A DNA stretch of 31,264 nucleotides from contig JBBDST010000034.1 in the NCBI GenBank assembly GCA_040904765.1, positions 1-31,264 on the forward strand, in the 5' to 3' direction. Shown piece by piece: positions 1 through 7,304 of this stretch. Position 1 is the first letter of the stretch; every line of letters begins with the position of its first letter. The translations under genes and the position numbers were made by a program. The notes beneath the pieces are model-generated. The model was not told where the DNA came from. It did no database searches and worked only from the letters and a program-made list of their open reading frames with translations. Source of the DNA: JBBDST01 sp040904765. GTDB lineage: Bacteria; Actinomycetota; Nitriliruptoria; Nitriliruptorales; Nitriliruptoraceae.

Positions 1-19
1 CCGACCGACCAAGCTGCTT

Positions 20-175
20 CTACTGCTGAAAGCCGGCCACCAGTGTCGGGAACGGTTCGGGCATCCGCCCCTGCCCCGTGATCAATCCGCTGACCGCACT
101 GGCCAGCCGGTTATGCAGCGCATCGAGCTTCGCTTCACGCCTGGCGCGAGCCTCTTGGTCGGTGCGTATAGCCAT
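20..175 (-). pseudogene. ArdC-like antirestriction protein, N-terminal remnant
   Basis: A 51-codon minus-strand reading frame opens with ATG at 175 and ends at TAG at 20-22. Residues 15-33 (EAKLDALHNRLASAVSGLI) resemble the first helix of actinobacterial ArdC-like proteins, which typically read like 'LDALHEHLAEQVAALTTGEDW'. The usual W-R-x-x-L and A-R-F-H-x-Y-S-F block should follow. Here it is replaced by a divergent stretch ending in VAGFQQ-stop, where the stop may stand in place of the conserved tyrosine. ArdC proteins bind single-stranded DNA and protect incoming plasmids from restriction, and they are typical of mobile elements. The similarity is recognised by eye over about 20 residues only. 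A short genuine hypothetical protein is the alternative. Confidence 0.3.
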
Positions 176-488
176 CCGAGTCGGCCCCCACGTGCCCACA
201 CCCTCACCATCGAGATCGGCCCACCCACCCCAACATAGGTCCCGATCCCTTGAATGAGAATCTAAGCTAAGACGGGATCGGGGTCCCAGCTCGGCCGTTC
301 GTACACCTGTCGGTCATCTCACGTGCCGCCGACCGCGGCGCGGCCGCTCCCACTGCCTCCATCTCGGTGGCCCCGGGGATCATTGCGTACGTGTTCTATG
401 TCATTCGCCCCTTGCCGACCAGGACGGCAGATGCTTCCATCCACGTGCAGGTCGGATAAGACCTTTCGAACCAGGATAAGGAGAAGAC
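176..488. other. Non-coding stretch upstream of dodecin
   Basis: I see no convincing gene here. It contains the 241-282 inverted repeat. Just before the dodecin start is a strong ribosome-binding site, AAGGAGA at 478-484, four bases ahead of the ATG. No clear -35/-10 pair is apparent. Confidence 0.5.
241..282. repeat. Inverted repeat, 9-bp arms
   Basis: CCCGATCCC (241-249) is repeated inverted as GGGATCGGG (274-282) around a 24-nt AT-richer spacer. Neither strand has a T run after it, so it is not a standard terminator. It lies in the non-coding stretch between the ArdC-like remnant and the dodecin gene. Confidence 0.45.
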
Positions 489-695
489 ATGGAATCGGTT
501 GCGCGAACCACCGAGATCAGCGCACGCTCTGAAGAGAGCTTCGAGGATGCCGTTCGGATCGGAATCGAGCGAGCGACGCAGTCGCTGAGGAACGTGCGTG
601 GTGCCTGGGTTAAGGAACAGGAGGTCAAGATCCAGGACGACAGGATCGTCGCCTTCCAGGTCATCATGAAGGTGACATTCGAGCTCGATAAGTGA
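489..695 (+). CDS. Dodecin family flavin-binding protein
   Basis: The gene encodes 68 residues, the usual dodecin length. Dodecins assemble into hollow dodecamers that bind flavins (in actinobacteria often FMN, with or without CoA) and are thought to store or buffer flavin in the cytoplasm. Recognisable family features are the N-terminal strand VARTTEISARS, the helix signature EESFEDAVRIGIERATQSLR, the turn NVRGAWVKEQEVKI with the tryptophan that normally stacks on the flavin, and the final strand FQVIMKVTFELD. The start at 489 is fixed by AAGGAGA (478-484). The gene stands alone, with decayed sequence on both sides, and may be cargo of the putative island. The family assignment is secure; the ligand cannot be told from sequence. 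Confidence 0.95.
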   Translation: MESVARTTEISARSEESFEDAVRIGIERATQSLRNVRGAWVKEQEVKIQDDRIVAFQVIMKVTFELDK

Positions 696-1097
696 CACGC
701 AACGACCCCTGTGGCGGTTTTGAGGTCAGGCCGCGGCTCACGCCTGCGGCCACGACTCCTGAACCTTGTCGTCCACCCCGGACGCTTCTGGTGTCGCGGC
801 AGGCCGCGCAGATGGGCCGTGATCAAGCGATCACCGGGCTGGGTTGTTGCCACCGGTACGCATCTAGCATCGAGCTGTCCCCACGGAGGTGCATCATCGA
901 CGAGATCGAGACCCGAACTCTTGACGAATAGGACACTGCGGCGGCGCTGCGTTGCATGCACGCCGGAGAACTGACCGCGTGGCTGTCCACGACCTACGGC
1001 ACGTTGACGTTGCATCTGCAACGCATCGGTGTGCTTATCACACGAAACTACACCTTCCTGTGACGACAACAAGTAGGCTTGCGTCAGGGACAGGAGT
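696..1097. other. Gene-poor stretch between dodecin and MFS transporter
   Basis: Apart from the broken GyrI-like frame (863-1063) and the small hairpin at 729-751, nothing intact is visible. The opposite-strand open frames are rich in Arg, His, Pro and Cys and look like shadows. Confidence 0.5.
863..1063 (+). pseudogene. Broken reading frame resembling a GyrI-like effector domain
   Basis: One frame reads coherently from about 863 to a TGA at 1061-1063 but is cut by an in-frame TAG at 929-931. Upstream of the stop it reads IIDEIETRTLDE. Downstream it reads MHAGELTAWLSTTYGTLTLH, then LQRIGV. This recalls the helix of GyrI-like small-molecule-binding domains, where a family pattern such as 'xPxxELxxWLxxxYGxLxxHLxxxGv' precedes a G-P-P-F motif. 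The G-P-P-F part is missing here. The match rests on eye alone, so this is a suggestion of a degraded ligand-binding fragment and no functional product is expected. A hairpin with 6-bp arms (729-734 and 746-751) lies between the dodecin gene and this fragment. Confidence 0.3.
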
Positions 1098-2417
1098 GTG
1101 ACGTGTGCGCACACTGACGTGGCCGATCAAAGGCATAGCGTGCGCCGTGTGCGGATAGATCCGACGTCGTGGCCGGTGATATGGATCGGTGTTGTCGCGG
1201 TCCTCGTCACGCTCGGATTCGGGGTAGTGCCCCCGGCACTGCCCCAGTTCGCGGCGCATTACGAGTTGACCAACGCCGGTGCCGGCCTGCTGTTGGCCGG
1301 GTTCTCCGGCGGCATGTTCGTGTTCTCGCTGCCCGGTGGCCTGATCGCCGACCGGATCGGTTTGCGTCTGACGGCGTATCTGGGCTGCGCATTCGCATTT
1401 GTCGGTGCTGCGGTTGGCATCACCCTGCCCGGGTTCTGGATCCTGGTCGCGTCGCAGGCGTTGCAGGGTGCCGGCTCGACGTTGTACATGACAGCGGGGC
1501 TCGCCGCGATCGTCGCACGAACCGACGAGGAACGCATCGGGCGCACCACGACGACGTTTCAGGGTGTGAACGTGATCGGTATGGCGTTTGCCCCGCTGGT
1601 CGGCGGCGTGTCTGTGGCACTGCTTGGCCTGCGGGGACCGTTCATCGCCAGCGCGGTCGCCGCAATCGTCGGTTTCGTCATCACGATTGCCGTGGTGAAG
1701 GACACCGAACGCAGCGTGGAGGATACTGCCGACACGACCACAACACCGGCGTCGAAGCGCGCACTCATTGTCGCGTTTTTGAAGAACCGTGCGGCAATTC
1801 TCGCGCTCGTCATGTCGTTCATCGCCTACGTCGCGATCGGCGGTGGCAGAAGCACGTTGCTGCCGTTGTTTGGCGACGCGGGCCTTGGGATGTCGCCGGT
1901 GGCGATCGGATGGCTGTTGTCGATCGCTCTGGTGGGCAGCGTGATTGTCGTGCCGCACGCGGGACGCAGTATTGATCATGGGCGCCGTCGCGTCGCGATC
2001 GCAAGCATCGTGCTGTTCGCCATCGCGATGGTGCTCGCCGGTTTCTCGACTGCGGCATGGATGCTGCTCGTCGCTTCGCTTATCACCGGCATGGCGAAGG
2101 GGTACTCGGCGGCCGCGCCGGTCGCAATTATCACTGACGTTGCCGACAAGCGCATCTTTGGTTCGGTGATCGGCTTTCAGCGAACCGCCGCAAGTTTGGG
2201 ACTTGTCGTCGGCCCGTATCTGGCGGGCCTTCTTGCTGACCTGTGGGGCTTTCGCGCTGCGTTTCTTGCCATCGCTGCGATTCTTGCCGTCACTGCCGCG
2301 GCGCTTGGCACGATGCCTGAGACCCTGCACAGCCGCACCGCACCGTCACCACGTGCAGATGATAGTGGCAACGGCGAGAGCACGATTGATGAGTCGGGCG
2401 ACGCGGCGCCCGCGTGA
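1098..2417 (+). CDS. MFS transporter
   Basis: This 439-residue protein has the hydrophobic layout of a 12-helix major facilitator. TM1 is near residues 25-45 (WPVIWIGVVAVLVTLGFGVV). The loop between TM2 and TM3 carries the classic motif GGLIADRIGLR near residue 80. A second-half equivalent, HAGRSIDHGRRR, lies near 290, and VVGPYLAGLLADLWGFRAAF near 370. It is probably a proton-driven drug or metabolite exporter in the cytoplasmic membrane; the substrate cannot be inferred. The hydrophilic tail of about 30 residues (rich in T, S, D, G) is slightly unusual. GTG at 1098 sits only one base after GGAG (1093-1096), so a start at GTG 1119 is also possible. It stands alone just left of the tRNA fragment and may be island cargo. 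Confidence 0.85.
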   Translation: MTCAHTDVADQRHSVRRVRIDPTSWPVIWIGVVAVLVTLGFGVVPPALPQFAAHYELTNAGAGLLLAGFSGGMFVFSLPGGLIADRIGLRLTAYLGCAFAFVGAAVGITLPGFWILVASQALQGAGSTLYMTAGLAAIVARTDEERIGRTTTTFQGVNVIGMAFAPLVGGVSVALLGLRGPFIASAVAAIVGFVITIAVVKDTERSVEDTADTTTTPASKRALIVAFLKNRAAILALVMSFIAYVAIGGGRSTLLPLFGDAGLGMSPVAIGWLLSIALVGSVIVVPHAGRSIDHGRRRVAIASIVLFAIAMVLAGFSTAAWMLLVASLITGMAKGYSAAAPVAIITDVADKRIFGSVIGFQRTAASLGLVVGPYLAGLLADLWGFRAAFLAIAAILAVTAAALGTMPETLHSRTAPSPRADDSGNGESTIDESGDAAPA

Positions 2418-2430
2418 CCGTGAGGAAATG

Positions 2431-2483
2431 CCGGTAGGCCGCGTGTTGCTGTACCGGTAGGCGGCGACAGTGATCACTGTCGC
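2431..2483. repeat. Direct repeat plus perfect 20-bp palindrome beside the tRNA fragment
   Basis: CCGGTAGGC occurs at 2431-2439 and again at 2454-2462. Immediately after comes a perfect spacer-free palindrome, GCGACAGTGATCACTGTCGC (2464-2483). The cluster lies about 75-125 bp left of the candidate att core, where arm sites of integrases or a regulator site could be expected. It could equally be the transcription end of the MFS gene, although no T run follows. Confidence 0.6.
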
Positions 2484-2531
2484 GTTCTTGGAAAACTGGC
2501 TCTGACGGCAAGAAGGGACACTTCGGCATGT

Positions 2532-2557
2532 CAGGGCAGGCACCCTGTCTCGTTTTT
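2532..2557 (+). terminator. Weak hairpin with T run after MFS gene
   Basis: CAGGG (2532-2536) and CCCTG (2543-2547) pair around a 6-nt loop, with TTTTT at 2553-2557 after a 5-nt gap. It is downstream of the MFS gene and could end its transcript. The T run overlaps the start of the tRNA anticodon loop, so it may be coincidental. Confidence 0.3.
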
Positions 2558-2596
2558 CTAAGGTGGAGGTCGCGGGTTTGAATCCCGTCATCCGCT
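2555..2596 (+). tRNA. tRNA-Arg(UCU) 3' fragment, candidate att site
   Basis: The sequence reads as the 3' half of a tRNA. There is an anticodon loop TTTCTAA (2555-2561, anticodon TCT at 2557-2559), the 3' strand of the anticodon stem GGTGG (2562-2566), variable loop AGGTC (2567-2571), T stem GCGGG/CCCGT around TTTGAAT (2572-2588), acceptor strand CATCCGC (2589-2595) and discriminator T. The 5' half is missing. No CCACC precedes the loop, no D arm is seen, and no GCGGATG acceptor strand occurs upstream. A break exactly at the anticodon loop is typical of tRNA attachment sites used by tyrosine integrases. The fragment should not give a functional tRNA. Confidence 0.8.
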
Positions 2597-2603
2597 CTGT
2601 GAG

Positions 2604-2628
2604 AAACGCTGTCAAACAGAGCGTTTTT
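2604..2628 (+). terminator. Rho-independent terminator behind the tRNA fragment
   Basis: AAACGCT (2604-2610) pairs with AGCGTTT (2620-2626) around a 9-nt loop, ending in TTTTT (2624-2628). It is in the right place and orientation to be the original terminator of the tRNA-Arg gene, which supports the view that the right flank is native chromosome. An alternative fold, CTCTGT (2595-2600) with ACAGAG (2616-2621), overlaps it. Confidence 0.75.
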
Positions 2629-2734
2629 GCGTTCGCAGCCGAGATGTTACGGTTTGGCCAGAGACGTATACGGGACCGAACGGTTCGAAGGTAAAGCTGC
2701 ACCTGTCGCAGTTCGAAGTGGGGATTTCTTGGTG

Positions 2735-2917
2735 ATGAGCGTCGTTGCGGACCAGAACCGCGCGTTGATTTGCGAAGTTGCCACGAAGCGTCGGTGTCGG
2801 GGTTTGGTCGTAGTCCACGACACGATCGCACTGTTTGGCATGACGTTGTCTAACGTCGCCGATGGCTTGCGTTGGGCACATCAGGTGCGCCATGTGCCGC
2901 TACAGGTCGGCGCGTGA
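2735..2917 (+). CDS. Small hypothetical protein, possibly coupled to recQ
   Basis: An open frame of 60 residues runs from ATG 2735 to a TGA that shares the GTGA overlap (2914-2917) with the recQ start. That geometry suggests translational coupling if both starts are real. The frame stays open upstream to 2627, just after the tRNA terminator, with no better ATG. Residues 15-35 contain a beta-like stretch, RRCRGLVVVHDTIALFG. Codon third positions in the second half are GC-rich like neighbouring genes. I do not recognise the family and see no signal peptide or clear motif. It may be the end of a gene truncated long ago, or non-coding. Confidence 0.35.
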   Translation: MSVVADQNRALICEVATKRRCRGLVVVHDTIALFGMTLSNVADGLRWAHQVRHVPLQVGA

Positions 2918-4728
2918 CACCCGACGACGTGCTATGGACTGTTTTTGGGTTCGACGCCTTTCGGCCACGCCAAGAAGAGGTCGTGTCCCGACTGGTTGCG
3001 GGTGGCGATGTTATGGTGATCATGCCGACAGGGAGCGGCAAGTCGTTGTGCTATCAGGTGCCGTCGATTGTGCGTTCGGGCACCGGTGTGGTGATTTCGC
3101 CACTGATCGCGTTGATGCGCGACCAGGTGGAAGATCTGCGTCAACGTGGCGTGCGTGCCGCCTATCTGAACTCTTCGCTCTCGCAAACAGAGGCTCGCAG
3201 CGTTGAGGGACAGTTGGCCGCCGGTGAGCTAGATCTGATTTATGTCGCGCCTGAACGGCTCCTCACACCCGATTTTCTTCACCTGCTTGAGATGATCGAA
3301 CCTGCCTTGTTTGCTATAGACGAGGCGCACTGTGTGTCACAGTGGGGACACGATTTTCGTCCCGACTATGTGGAACTGTCGCTGTTGCGTGAACGCTTCC
3401 CGACAGTGCCCCGTGTCGCGCTTACCGCGACGGCAGACACGCCGACACGCCAAGAGATCGCAGAACGCCTTTTGAGTGACGATGCGTTGCATGTGGTCAC
3501 TGGTTTTGACCGGCCGAACATTCGTTATCTCGTGCGGCCTGATGAGGGCGCGGCACGCCCGCAACTGCTGCGTTTCATCACCGAGCAGCACTCGGGCGAA
3601 TCTGGCATCGTGTACTGCCTTTCACGCAGCATGGTTGACGATGTAGCGGCGTGGCTATGTACACAAGGCATCGACGCAATTGCGTATCACGCCGGGATGG
3701 ATGCGGCGGCACGGGATGAAAATCAGCGTCGGTTTCGCGTCGATGACGCTGTGGTGGTGGTCGCAACGATCGCGTTTGGCATGGGGATTGACAAACCAGA
3801 CGTGCGTTTCGTCGCGCACCTTTCGTTACCCAAAAGCCTTGAGGCGTACTATCAGGAGACGGGCCGTGCCGGCCGTGACGGCCTGCCAAGTGACGCCTGG
3901 ATGCGCTACAGCATCGCTGATGTGATTCAGCTGGCCCGGTTTGTCGCCCAGTCGACGGCAGATGAGGCGCATAAACAGTTAGAGCGACGCAAACTTGATG
4001 CGATGCTTGGCTACTGTGAAACAACGACCTGCCGTCGGCGTGTCCTGCTTGCCTACTTTGATGACGAGCGTGATGAAGATTGTGGCAACTGCGACAACTG
4101 TCTTCAACCCCAAGACACCTGGGATGCGACCGAGGCTGCCCAAAAGGCACTGTCGTGTGTGGTGCGTACGGAACAGCGTTTTGGCGTGGGGTATCTGATT
4201 GACGTGCTGCACGGGCGAAATGAGGAACGGATCGTCCGCAACGGTCATGATGCAGTCTCAACGTTTGGTATCGGTAGCGACGTGGATGCGCCGACGTGGA
4301 AGGCCGTGTTTCGCCAGCTAATTGTCAGAGGTGAACTCGCGTCGACCCCGCATGGAGGCTTGCAGCTCACCGAACGAAGTGTTGACGTGTTGAAAGGACG
4401 CACCACCGTCACCCTGCCTACACGCACAGCGACCACGACCGGCGTTACACGTGCGCGCCAAAGCGCAAACACTGCCGTGCGCGCACCGGTTGACACGCTG
4501 GGACCCAAAGACAAGGCACTGTTTGATCGGCTGCGTGAGGTGCGACGTGCGCTTGCTCAAGCCCAGCAGGTACCGGCCTACATCGTCTTTGCCGACGGGG
4601 TACTGGCTGACATGGCACGCCTGCGCCCGCAAACCGCAGGCGCACTTCTTGAAATCTCTGGGGTGGGTGAGAAGAAACTTGCGCGCTACGGAGAGGCATT
4701 TCTTGAAACGATCCGTGCTGGCGACTGA
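2914..4728 (+). CDS. recQ: RecQ family ATP-dependent DNA helicase
   Basis: This is a 3'-5' superfamily 2 helicase for replication-fork and recombination repair. With GTG 2914 as start it has 604 residues, typical of bacterial RecQ. Visible parts are the Q-motif area GFDAFRPRQEEVV (12-24), Walker A PTGSGKS (38-44, Lys43), the DEAH box (136-139) followed by the RecQ loop CVSQWGHDFRPDY, motif V FGMGIDKPDVRFVAH, and motif VI ETGRAGRDGLPSD. A zinc-binding Cys set (CETTTC then CGNCDNC) marks the RQC region near 365-395. A C-terminal HRDC domain ends with LLEISGVGEKKLARYGEAFL. A TTG at 2872 in the same frame would add 14 residues that do not resemble the family, so GTG 2914 is preferred. No downstream gene is coupled to it. 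Confidence 0.95.
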   Translation: MTPDDVLWTVFGFDAFRPRQEEVVSRLVAGGDVMVIMPTGSGKSLCYQVPSIVRSGTGVVISPLIALMRDQVEDLRQRGVRAAYLNSSLSQTEARSVEGQLAAGELDLIYVAPERLLTPDFLHLLEMIEPALFAIDEAHCVSQWGHDFRPDYVELSLLRERFPTVPRVALTATADTPTRQEIAERLLSDDALHVVTGFDRPNIRYLVRPDEGAARPQLLRFITEQHSGESGIVYCLSRSMVDDVAAWLCTQGIDAIAYHAGMDAAARDENQRRFRVDDAVVVVATIAFGMGIDKPDVRFVAHLSLPKSLEAYYQETGRAGRDGLPSDAWMRYSIADVIQLARFVAQSTADEAHKQLERRKLDAMLGYCETTTCRRRVLLAYFDDERDEDCGNCDNCLQPQDTWDATEAAQKALSCVVRTEQRFGVGYLIDVLHGRNEERIVRNGHDAVSTFGIGSDVDAPTWKAVFRQLIVRGELASTPHGGLQLTERSVDVLKGRTTVTLPTRTATTTGVTRARQSANTAVRAPVDTLGPKDKALFDRLREVRRALAQAQQVPAYIVFADGVLADMARLRPQTAGALLEISGVGEKKLARYGEAFLETIRAGD

Positions 4729-4933
4729 CCGACGTGACGCTTGCTGGCGGGCGTTTGGCTCGTGGTGGCGCACGTTTGTGCTGGGCAGAGTTGCAGATGG
4801 TTGCGCGGCACCTGACATCTGCTGGCCGTAAAGCATGGATCGGGCAGCACGTCTGGGCGCGAATTAATATGTCTTTCGCAGGCACGCGCGGTGTATCGTG
4901 AGTGCGCTCAGCAGGCCACGCCGAGGAGAGCCG

Positions 4934-6010
4934 ATGGTTACCGACCGATCCCACCCAGGCGATGCGTCTGTGTGGCGCAGCCAGTTCGCACCAGAGGGCA
5001 TCTTTTTGAACACGCCCACGTACGGACTGCCGCCACAACAGGTGGTGGCGGCGATGACTGGCGGTATCGAACGTTGGCAGCGGGGTGTTGGAACCACCGA
5101 CGAGTATGACGGGGCTGTAGCGCGGGCACGCGCACTGTTCGCCGACCTGGTGGGGGTGACACCACAGGACGTGGCGGTCGCCAATCAGGTGTCAGTGCTT
5201 GTCGGCACGGTCGCAGCATCGTTACCGGACGGCTGTCGCGTGTTGACGGTCGAAGGAGATTTCACGTCGCTGTTGTATCCATTGTTGGCCCAACAGCATC
5301 GCGGCGTCACGGTGCGCACCGTTGCCTTAGAGGAGTTGGCAGACGCGATTAGCGACGATATCGATATGGTGGCGTTTAGTCTCGTGCAGTCCTCAGACGG
5401 GCGTATCGCCGATCTGGACGCGATCCTTGCCGCCGCCAGCCGCCACTTTGCCCGAACTCTCGTGGATGCCACGCATGCGGTCGGCTGGCTTCCCGTTGAC
5501 GCAACTCGGGTCGATTATCTGGTTGTTGGTGCCTACAAGTGGTTGCTGTCGCCACGCGGAACCGCGTTTCTTGCTATCCGACCAGAGCATGTCGCAACGA
5601 TCCAGCCGATCGCTCCGGGCTGGTACGCCGCCGAAGACGTGTGGGGATCGATCTATGATGCGAATATGCGTCTTGCTGACTCGGCGCGACGCGCTGATGT
5701 GTCTCCGGCATGGCTGTGCTGGCTTGGGACGGTTCCGGCACTCGAACTGATCACCGCCATCAAAGTTAAGAACATCAATCGGCACGACGTGGCGCTCGCA
5801 AACCGGGTCCGTGACGCACTCGATTTGGCGCCGTCTGCCTCCGCGATCGTCAGCATCCCAACCAAAGGCGCGGTTGACCTTGCGGCACACGGCATCAAAG
5901 CGTCTGTGCGGGCCGGCACGCTTCGGATCGGCTGTCACCTGTACAACAACGATGCTGACGTTGACACACTGATCGAAGCCGTACGGCCTGCGGTGATGAA
6001 ATCGTTCTAA
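4934..6010 (+). CDS. Class V aminotransferase-fold PLP enzyme
   Basis: The 358-residue protein belongs to the class V aminotransferase / cysteine desulfurase fold. It opens with a substrate-loop-like FLNTPTYGLPPQQV, then has the cofactor Asp-His region LVDATHAVGWLPVDATRVDY. The Schiff-base lysine is in VVGAYKWLLSPRG near residue 210, and the C-terminal small domain ends with the binding arginine segment KASVRAGTLRIGCHLYNNDADV. The reaction (transamination, desulfuration or lyase) is not decidable; no flexible Cys loop of NifS/IscS type is seen, which argues against a dedicated cysteine desulfurase. The ATG at 4934 has an excellent Shine-Dalgarno (GAGGAGA just upstream), so an upstream GTG at 4898 is rejected. 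It is followed by marP after 66 bp. Confidence 0.88.
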   Translation: MVTDRSHPGDASVWRSQFAPEGIFLNTPTYGLPPQQVVAAMTGGIERWQRGVGTTDEYDGAVARARALFADLVGVTPQDVAVANQVSVLVGTVAASLPDGCRVLTVEGDFTSLLYPLLAQQHRGVTVRTVALEELADAISDDIDMVAFSLVQSSDGRIADLDAILAAASRHFARTLVDATHAVGWLPVDATRVDYLVVGAYKWLLSPRGTAFLAIRPEHVATIQPIAPGWYAAEDVWGSIYDANMRLADSARRADVSPAWLCWLGTVPALELITAIKVKNINRHDVALANRVRDALDLAPSASAIVSIPTKGAVDLAAHGIKASVRAGTLRIGCHLYNNDADVDTLIEAVRPAVMKSF

Positions 6011-6076
6011 ACCTGACAGGACAAGAGGCCATGCTGTTGCGCGTTGACCTGCACCGATCGGCTATATCGTTTCGGC

Positions 6077-7264
6077 ATGTCTTCCTTTGCGGCAGCACTG
6101 TTTAGTCTCAACCTTCTTGACATGGCCTTGGCCGTGGCAGTTGTTCTAATGGCACGTGCCGGCTACCGATCGGGCCTGATCGCAGGTATCGCCGGATGGG
6201 TGGGCGTCATCGCAGGGGTGATGCTGTTCTTTTGGCTGACCCCAAAGATCATGGACTTTTTTGCCGCAGGATCCTCAACCGTATGGTTTGTGATTACGGT
6301 TGCGATGCTGGCCGTGTTTATGACGCTGACATCCCAAGTTGCGCAACGCATCGGGCGCGCCCTGACACGCGTCGTGCGTGCGACACCGCTGCGCGGAATT
6401 GACCGCATCGCCGGTATGGGTGGCGCAGTGTTGACCTTTGGGCTGATCGTGTGGCTGCTGTTGCCTGTCGCAGGGTTCGTGCCAGGAGCAGTTTCCACAC
6501 AGGTAAGAGAATCCGTGGCGTTTTCGGTGCTTCAACGAACGACACCTGAACCTCCCGACGCTCTCACCGTGTTGGGAACGCTCATTGACGTCAGTCGTAT
6601 CCCTGACGTGTTCGATCACCTACGTACGACTGCTGACACCGGATCACCTCCAGCTGACATTGCCGTGCCTGCCGACATTGTGCAGCGTGCGACCGCCGCA
6701 ACGGTGCGTGTCACCAGTGTGGGGTGCGGCAGCCTGTCCGTTGGTTCAGGATGGACAGCCAGAGACAATCTGGTCGTCACCAACGCGCATGTTGTCGCCG
6801 GCACCGACGAAGTGACGGTGCGTCTCCCTGACGGCAAAACACGTGTGGCGACCGTCGTGCGCTTCGATGCCAAACGGGATCTTGCCGTCTTAGCAATCGA
6901 GAATCTGGGCTTGCAGCCACTGGCGCTAGCTTCAAGCGTAGCTGACAGCGATGCCGTGGCGATCGGCTATCCGGAAGGTCAGCGCACACCTCGCGTCGCT
7001 GCCGTGACGGTACGCGAACAGCGCATGACCATAGGAAGTGACATCTACGGCGATAAGCCGGCAAACCGTGAGGTGGTGTTCCTCGCGGCCGCATTACGGC
7101 TTGGAGATTCAGGTGCGCCGGTGATCGACGCGAAGGGGCATGTCGTCGGGGTCGTGTTTGCCGTGTCGACAGCTCGCTCTACCACCGCCTATGCGCTCGC
7201 GTCAGTCGAAGTGGAGACGGTTCTGGCCGGCCCGGAAACAGATGGTGCCGGACGATGCCTGTAG
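6077..7264 (+). CDS. marP: MarP-like membrane-anchored serine protease (CvpA + trypsin-like)
   Basis: The 395-residue protein matches mycobacterial MarP in length and plan. Four N-terminal membrane helices form a CvpA/colicin V production domain (about residues 12-135), followed by an extracytoplasmic chymotrypsin-fold protease. The triad is visible: His238 in TNAHVVAG, Asp268 in KRDLAVLAI, Ser345 in RLGDSGAPV. Cys217 and Cys394 sit where MarP forms a disulfide that stabilises the active state. In Mycobacterium tuberculosis MarP is needed for acid and oxidative-stress resistance and cleaves a peptidoglycan hydrolase; the same role here is an inference. ATG 6077 starts directly before the first helix. 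An upstream TTG (6044) adds only polar residues. The gene converges on the sugar-dehydrogenase gene 40 bp away. Confidence 0.9.
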   Translation: MSSFAAALFSLNLLDMALAVAVVLMARAGYRSGLIAGIAGWVGVIAGVMLFFWLTPKIMDFFAAGSSTVWFVITVAMLAVFMTLTSQVAQRIGRALTRVVRATPLRGIDRIAGMGGAVLTFGLIVWLLLPVAGFVPGAVSTQVRESVAFSVLQRTTPEPPDALTVLGTLIDVSRIPDVFDHLRTTADTGSPPADIAVPADIVQRATAATVRVTSVGCGSLSVGSGWTARDNLVVTNAHVVAGTDEVTVRLPDGKTRVATVVRFDAKRDLAVLAIENLGLQPLALASSVADSDAVAIGYPEGQRTPRVAAVTVREQRMTIGSDIYGDKPANREVVFLAAALRLGDSGAPVIDAKGHVVGVVFAVSTARSTTAYALASVEVETVLAGPETDGAGRCL

Positions 7265-7267
7265 ACG

Positions 7268-7299
7268 TGCCGCCTTCTTTTGGTACGGCAATTTGTTTT
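7268..7299 (+). terminator. Candidate terminator after marP
   Basis: TGCCG (7268-7272) pairs with CGGCA (7286-7290) around a 13-nt loop, followed by ATTTGTTTT. It lies in the 40-bp gap between the convergent marP and sugar-dehydrogenase genes. The stem is only 5 bp, so confidence is modest. Confidence 0.4.
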
Positions 7300-7304
7300 G
7301 CGAC

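Larger units (their letters stand above)
1..2596. mobile_element. Possible distal end of a tRNA-Arg-integrated genomic island
   Basis: The right boundary is a 3' fragment of tRNA-Arg(UCU) at 2555-2596 with no 5' half, followed at once by a terminator. When a tyrosine recombinase inserts an element into a tRNA gene, the complete tRNA is rebuilt at one end and a 3' fragment attached to the original downstream flank is left at the other. The fragment reads rightwards, so the element would lie to its left and the complete tRNA beyond the window. The contents fit an island: an ArdC-like remnant, a broken GyrI-like fragment, a lone MFS exporter, and repeats beside the boundary. No integrase is in the window, so this is inference. 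Confidence 0.4.

Noticed and set aside
1038..2330. A 430-codon minus-strand open frame opposite the MFS gene
   Set aside because: Its product is dominated by Arg, His, Asp and Gln with no domain character; it is the antisense shadow of a GC-rich membrane-protein gene.
2480..2596. A complete tRNA gene ending at 2596
   Set aside because: No D arm, no 5' acceptor strand GCGGATG and no 5' anticodon-stem strand are present upstream, so only a 3' fragment is supported.
3578..4261. A 227-codon minus-strand open frame opposite recQ
   Set aside because: Same shadow composition; recQ is complete in the other frame.
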